37,232 nt of DNA from Bacillota bacterium (GTDB lineage: Bacteria; Bacillota; Clostridia; Acetivibrionales; Acetivibrionaceae): contig JAEWSG010000077.1 of assembly GCA_023398495.1 (NCBI GenBank), positions 1-37,232 of the forward strand, written 5' to 3'. Shown one piece after another: positions 33,163 to 37,232 of the stretch (the stretch's first letter is position 1; every line of letters begins with the position of its first letter). The notes under the pieces were generated by a model. That model made no database searches. It saw only the letters and a program-made list of their open reading frames with translations, and was not told the DNA's origin. Position numbers and translations under genes: made by a program.

Positions 33163-34911
33163 ATGAATAATCTGAGATATATAAAAGATTTGATATATAA
33201 ATACAGATTTAAGTACTTAATTGGTGTAATATCATTAATTATAGTGGATGCGCTTCAATTATTTCTACCCATAGTTTTAGGGGATATTACTAACAGTCTT
33301 AAATCGGGTACCTTGACTAGACAACAATTAACCTTATTTGCAATACTCCTGGTATGTATTGCAATTGGGATTGCACTTTTCCGGTTTATTTGGAGATACA
33401 TGGTGTATGGCGTTTCTAAAATACTTGAAGCTGCCATAAGAGCCAGATTCTATGGACACCTTCAGAAACTGTCGGTCAATTTTTTTAACAACCACAAAAC
33501 AGGTGATTTGATGGCCCATGCAACTAATGATATAAACAATGTTAGTGTTGCTTTAGGACAAGGAGTTGCTTTAGGTTTTGACAGTGCTTTAATTCCCATA
33601 GCAGCAATAATAATGATGTTTATCACTTGCGGAATTAAGTTAACCTTTTTTTCCTTGATTCCATTAGTAATTTTGGGCGGAATCATGTGGCTGTTTGTAG
33701 TCTTAATGGAAAAACGTGTTCAAAAAATGCAAGAATCCTTTTCTTTAATTACTGAAAACGCTCGTGAGAATTTCTCTGGAATAAGGGTTGTAAAAGCCTT
33801 CACACAAGAGCAAAAGGAAATAATTAAATTTGAAAAATCAAATATGATAAATAGACAAATGAATTTGAAGTTTGTAAGATTAATGAGCCTAATGTTTCCA
33901 TTAGTCATGACCGTTTCAGCCTTCTCTTTTGCAATAGCCCTCTGGCTCGGTGGAATTGAGGTAATAAATGGGGAGATAACACTAGGGGCTTTTGTAGCTT
34001 TTAACAGTTTTCTGGGGATGTTGATTTGGCCGATAGCAGCATTGGGCTGGACAATGAATATGTTTCAAAGAGGTATCGTATCTCTTAAGAGGATAAATAC
34101 AATACTGGATGAAAAACCTGAGATACTTGACAGTTCTAAAACTATTGATATAGATGTAATTAAAGGTAAAATTGAATTTAGAAACCTAAATTTTACTTAC
34201 CCTGGAAGTCAAAAACCAGTGTTAAAAAATATAAGTATAAAGCTTGATAAGGGTAAGACCCTTGCCATTGTAGGACCAACCGGTTGTGGTAAGACTACTC
34301 TCATTAATCTAATCCAGAGACTTTATGAGGTTGACAGTGGTACTTTACTAATTGATGGTCATTCTATTGATACAGTTCCGCTTTCAAAGCTCCGGAGTAA
34401 TATAGGGTATGTCCCGCAAGATACCTTCCTTTTCTCCTCTACAATAAAAGAAAATATCGACTTCTTTCTTGGTGAAAGTATGGAAAATATCGAAAAGGTT
34501 TCTAAGCTTTCAAAGGTATACGAAGATATTAGCGAATTTCCAAATAAGTTTGATACGGTTGTAGGAGAACGCGGTATTACACTCTCAGGAGGCCAAAAAC
34601 AGAGGATTGCCATTGCCAGAGCAATTATAAGAGAACCTGCAATATTGATTTTGGATGATAGTTTGTCAGCGGTTGACACACATACCGAAGAGGAAATTCT
34701 AAGGGGTCTTAAAGAACTTATGAAAAATAGGACGAGTATTATTATCTCCCATAGAATTTCTACAATAAAGGATGCGGATGAAATTATTGTTCTTGAGGAA
34801 GGGCAAATTATTGAGCAGGGCACACATGAGACTTTGCTCAAAGGACAGGGTAACTACTACAACCTGTATCAAAAACAGCTTCTTGCAGAGAAGTTAGAGG
34901 AGGAGGAATAG
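33163..34911 (+). CDS. Heterodimeric ABC exporter, subunit with degenerate catalytic Glu
   Basis: A 582-residue ABC exporter half, with six membrane helices (1-310) and a C-terminal ATPase domain. Walker A is GPTGCGKTT, the signature LSGGQKQR is canonical, and Walker B is ILILDDSLSAVD, where the catalytic Glu is Asp. That pattern marks the non-canonical partner of BmrC/BmrD-like heterodimers. ATG with AGGAGG four bases upstream. The second half starts two bases after its stop codon. Substrates of such exporters include drugs, lipids and peptides; a specific one cannot be told. Confidence 0.93.
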   Translation: MNNLRYIKDLIYKYRFKYLIGVISLIIVDALQLFLPIVLGDITNSLKSGTLTRQQLTLFAILLVCIAIGIALFRFIWRYMVYGVSKILEAAIRARFYGHLQKLSVNFFNNHKTGDLMAHATNDINNVSVALGQGVALGFDSALIPIAAIIMMFITCGIKLTFFSLIPLVILGGIMWLFVVLMEKRVQKMQESFSLITENARENFSGIRVVKAFTQEQKEIIKFEKSNMINRQMNLKFVRLMSLMFPLVMTVSAFSFAIALWLGGIEVINGEITLGAFVAFNSFLGMLIWPIAALGWTMNMFQRGIVSLKRINTILDEKPEILDSSKTIDIDVIKGKIEFRNLNFTYPGSQKPVLKNISIKLDKGKTLAIVGPTGCGKTTLINLIQRLYEVDSGTLLIDGHSIDTVPLSKLRSNIGYVPQDTFLFSSTIKENIDFFLGESMENIEKVSKLSKVYEDISEFPNKFDTVVGERGITLSGGQKQRIAIARAIIREPAILILDDSLSAVDTHTEEEILRGLKELMKNRTSIIISHRISTIKDADEIIVLEEGQIIEQGTHETLLKGQGNYYNLYQKQLLAEKLEEEE

Positions 34912-34913
34912 AT

Positions 34914-36689
34914 ATGGCTGAAGATAATATAAATGAAGAAGAAATTCTTGAAAAAGCATATGATTCAAAACTAATGATGAGATTACTCAAATATGCCAAA
35001 CCTTATTGGAAGCTTTTTGCTATTGCAACCATTATGTTATTGGCTTCAACATTGACGGACCTTTCCAGACCTATTCTTATGCAGATAGCCATTGATGATT
35101 GCATCAGCAAAGGGGATGCGGCTAAGTTAAGCAGTATTGGGCTTCTTTTTATAGGTACCATTATACTAGGCTTTATCTTTAACTTTATTCAGATATATAC
35201 ATTAACACATACCGGACAAACAATAATTTATAATTTGAGACAGCAGATATTCACGCATCTTCAAAAAATGTCCATTGCTTTTTTTGATAAAAATCCTGTC
35301 GGACGTTTAGTTACAAGAGTTACAAACGATACTGAGACGTTAAATGACATGTACACAAACGTTTTGGTGAGCCTTCTAAAAGATATATCAATATTAATTG
35401 GTACTGTAATAATAATGTTTAAAATGAACGTAAAGCTCTCTCTTGTAGTCCTTTTAGTGGTTCCAATACTAATTCCCATGACTCTGATTTTTAGGCTAAA
35501 GGTTCGTTCAATTTATAGGGAAGTAAGGGTTACACTTGCAAAAATAAACTCAATGTTATCTGAAAACATAACAGGTATAAGGATTATACAGATCTTCAAC
35601 AGGGAAAGAGAAAAGCTTACCGAATTTGAAAAGGCTAATAATGACTATAAAAAGGCACTCATTAAGGAAGTCGTTGTATCAGGAGTATTTAGACCTTCGA
35701 TAGAAATGCTTTCGGGCTTTTGTATAGCACTTATCATTTGGTATGCCGGTGGAAAAGTAATTGATAATACAATTAAGTTCGGGGTCTTATTTGCTTTTGT
35801 TAACTACATTGGTTTCTTCTTTCAACCGGTTAACGACCTAGCTGAAAAATACAATATTCTGCAATCTGCAATGGCATCTTCAGAAAGAATTTTTGCGATT
35901 TTAGATACCGAACAAGAGACTGACAACGGTATTATTTGTACTGATAAAAAGCTTTTTAAAGGTAATATTGAATTTAAGAATGTATGGTTTGCATATAAAA
36001 ACGAGGATTGGGTATTAAGGGATGTCAGTTTTAGTGTGCCTTCCGGCCAAACAGTAGCCATAGTTGGAGCAACCGGAGCCGGTAAAACCTCTATTATAAA
36101 TTTAATAAACAGGTTTTATGAAATCCAAAAGGGTGAAATTTTAATTGATGGCATAAATACAATTGATATTCAAAAAGAATGTCTTCGTAAAAATGTAGGG
36201 GTTGTTTTGCAAGATGTTTTCTTATTTGGAGGAACAATAAAAGACAATGTCAGACTTAATGAAGAAACTATTACAGATGATGCTATAAAGACAGCCTCAG
36301 AATTTGTAAATGCCAGCAAGTTTATAGAAGCACTTCCTTCTAAATATGAAGAAGAGGTCTTAGAACGAGGAGCAACCTTTTCATCAGGTGAGAGACAACT
36401 GCTTTCCTTTGCCAGAACATTAGCTTTTGACCCTTCTATTTTAATACTTGATGAGGCCACAGCAAGTATTGATACAGAGACAGAACTACTAATTCAAGAT
36501 GCTCTTTCGAAACTAACTAAGGATAGAACAACAATTGTTATAGCTCACAGGCTATCGACTATTCAGCATGCAGACAACATTATTGTTTTGCACAAAGGCA
36601 AAATAAGGGAGATGGGCACTCATCAGGAATTACTTGCGAAGAAGGGTATGTATTATAATCTCTACCAGCTTCAGTATAGCAATATGTAA
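34914..36689 (+). CDS. Heterodimeric ABC exporter, canonical Walker B subunit
   Basis: A 591-residue ABC exporter half and partner of the preceding gene. Six membrane helices (about 30-330) are followed by Walker A GATGAGKTS and Walker B ILILDEATASID with an intact catalytic Glu. The signature is degenerate (FSSGERQL instead of LSGGQ). Combining both halves gives one consensus and one degenerate ATP site, as in BmrCD and LmrCD. ATG follows GAGGAGG. No clear terminator follows; a 314-base region with possible relics lies downstream. Confidence 0.94.
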   Translation: MAEDNINEEEILEKAYDSKLMMRLLKYAKPYWKLFAIATIMLLASTLTDLSRPILMQIAIDDCISKGDAAKLSSIGLLFIGTIILGFIFNFIQIYTLTHTGQTIIYNLRQQIFTHLQKMSIAFFDKNPVGRLVTRVTNDTETLNDMYTNVLVSLLKDISILIGTVIIMFKMNVKLSLVVLLVVPILIPMTLIFRLKVRSIYREVRVTLAKINSMLSENITGIRIIQIFNREREKLTEFEKANNDYKKALIKEVVVSGVFRPSIEMLSGFCIALIIWYAGGKVIDNTIKFGVLFAFVNYIGFFFQPVNDLAEKYNILQSAMASSERIFAILDTEQETDNGIICTDKKLFKGNIEFKNVWFAYKNEDWVLRDVSFSVPSGQTVAIVGATGAGKTSIINLINRFYEIQKGEILIDGINTIDIQKECLRKNVGVVLQDVFLFGGTIKDNVRLNEETITDDAIKTASEFVNASKFIEALPSKYEEEVLERGATFSSGERQLLSFARTLAFDPSILILDEATASIDTETELLIQDALSKLTKDRTTIVIAHRLSTIQHADNIIVLHKGKIREMGTHQELLAKKGMYYNLYQLQYSNM

Positions 36690-37003
36690 ACTAAGTTAAA
36701 TTAAATATACAAATTGCGGTGCCCAATTACCAAGTCCTTCACCTATTCTTTCAAGTACTACTGCACCTCCAGAATACGCAACAACTTCTGGACCTACTAC
36801 TGCTATAACTCACTTCGATTATAGCATATTTTTTTATACTGGTTGTATAGGATGTTTATTTATTCACACATAATCGCATCTTTTTCAACATACTTATATG
36901 TCTCAATCAAATTGTAATCCGTGTTCTTATCAAAATCACCGATGCTTTTATTATATTTCATTGTTTGTCCACGGTATACTTTTGTCATGTATACCGGGAG
37001 AGG
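36690..37003. other. Intergenic region with possible peptide remnant
   Basis: On the minus strand a 38-codon open stretch at about 36702-36815 encodes a Gly/Val-rich peptide containing VVGPEVVAYSGGAVVLERIG and ending FVYLI. It has no ATG, GTG or TTG start and is preceded by TGA. An extended -10 (TGCTATAAT, complement near 36830) stands just upstream. It may be a decayed small gene. A 42-codon reading frame (listed separately) occupies 36860-36988. Confidence 0.4.
36860..36988 (-). CDS. Possible small protein, 42 residues
   Basis: An ATG-initiated frame of 42 codons, MTKVYRGQTMKYNKSIGDFD and so on, ending DAIMCE. It is hydrophilic with no membrane segment. There is no good ribosome site upstream (CTCCCGGTATAC). 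It lies 15 bases after the stop codon of the Rpn-like protein on the same strand. It could be a real small gene, a broken one or chance; I do not recognise it. Confidence 0.25.
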   Translation of the reverse strand: MTKVYRGQTMKYNKSIGDFDKNTDYNLIETYKYVEKDAIMCE

Positions 37004-37232
37004 TTAAAATATTAAATCATCTTTGGAAATGCCAGTATACTTTTCGATAATATTATAATCCATTCCATCTAGAAGCATCTTTCTTGCTACATCATAGCTT
37101 TTTTTCTGTTCTCCTTGCTGTAACCCTTGCTGTATCCCTTGCTGTATCCCTTGCTGTATCCCTTGCTGTATCCCTTGCTGTATCCCTTGCTGTAACCCTT
37201 CTTCCTTAGCACCTTCTAATCTAGTTATTTCA
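37004..37232 (-). CDS. C-terminal part of Rpn/PD-(D/E)XK-type nuclease-like protein
   Basis: The last 75 or so codons of a minus-strand gene that enters from the right edge. It shows EITRLEGAKEEG, then seven copies of a QQG-containing tetrapeptide, and the end KKSYDVARKMLLDGMDYNII...TGISKDDLIF. This tail is typical of Rpn-family (recombination-promoting nuclease, formerly putative transposase) proteins. The catalytic PD-(D/E)XK domain is outside the window, so activity cannot be judged. Confidence 0.75.
   Translation of the reverse strand, partial: EITRLEGAKEEGLQQGIQQGIQQGIQQGIQQGIQQGLQQGEQKKSYDVARKMLLDGMDYNIIEKYTGISKDDLIF
37113..37196 (-). repeat. Seven 12-bp repeats in the Rpn-like gene
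   Basis: Seven uninterrupted units of CCTTGCTGTATC (first and last end AAC), in frame, encode I/L-Q-Q-G. This near-perfect minisatellite can change copy number by slippage without shifting the frame. Confidence 0.95.

Noticed and set aside
37113..37196. CRISPR array
   Set aside because: The units are 12 bp with no spacers and encode protein; this is a coding minisatellite.

Overview
The window is low-GC chromosomal DNA from a spore-forming clostridium, most likely one of the cellulolytic Clostridia (the Ruminiclostridium/Acetivibrio/Pseudobacteroides type). Supporting signs are a GerA/B/C germinant receptor operon, a CwlD-type cortex amidase, a SigI/RsgI sigma/anti-sigma pair, frequent TTG/GTG starts behind strong GGAGG sites, and a clostridial gatCAB operon. 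No rRNA, tRNA or CRISPR array was seen. The species assignment is inference.

Left part (1-12035), almost all on the minus strand: the 5' end of a group IIC intron sits directly behind the gatB terminator. Then follow gatC-gatA-gatB (Glu/Asp-tRNA amidotransferase), a PIG-L-type deacetylase, an M50B-like membrane protein with a degenerate zinc motif followed by ligA, a CwlD amidase, and a three-gene glycerol-3-phosphate/FAD oxidoreductase cluster. Two different MITE-like palindromic elements lie between genes (4555-4701 and 7560-7758). The second has long imperfect inverted repeats and a 9-bp target duplication, and a solitary end-like sequence of it lies at 12167-12184.

Middle part (12255-23197): an ECF sigma factor overlaps a large protein with seven membrane helices and an extracellular beta-propeller, probably its membrane regulator. 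Next are gerA-gerB-gerC, a small orphan gene, and a secreted protein made of three 81-residue repeats. That protein is divergent from sigI-rsgI. The RsgI homologue has lost the Asn-Pro at the expected self-cleavage position and carries a tail of seven 12-residue Pro/Glu/Lys repeats instead of a recognisable carbohydrate-binding module.

Right part (23291-37232): the most unusual gene is a 1875-residue single-module nonribosomal peptide synthetase. It has an N-terminal YcgR-like PilZ (c-di-GMP receptor) region, a GNAT-like unknown region, then C-A-PCP-TE, and the TE has an apparent Cys-Asn-His triad. A polytopic membrane protein follows it. Further on are an ArsC/Spx-like protein, a secreted parvulin with a stalk domain, a 99-residue membrane protein containing the Na+-decarboxylase beta-subunit signature, a heterodimeric ABC exporter with one degenerate ATP site, and the C-terminal end of an Rpn/PD-(D/E)XK-type protein with a 12-bp repeat tract.

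The best candidate for an undescribed system is the c-di-GMP-gated PilZ-NRPS, possibly working with its downstream membrane protein and, more speculatively, with the nearby ABC exporter. The divergent SigI/RsgI and secreted repeat protein locus is the second candidate.
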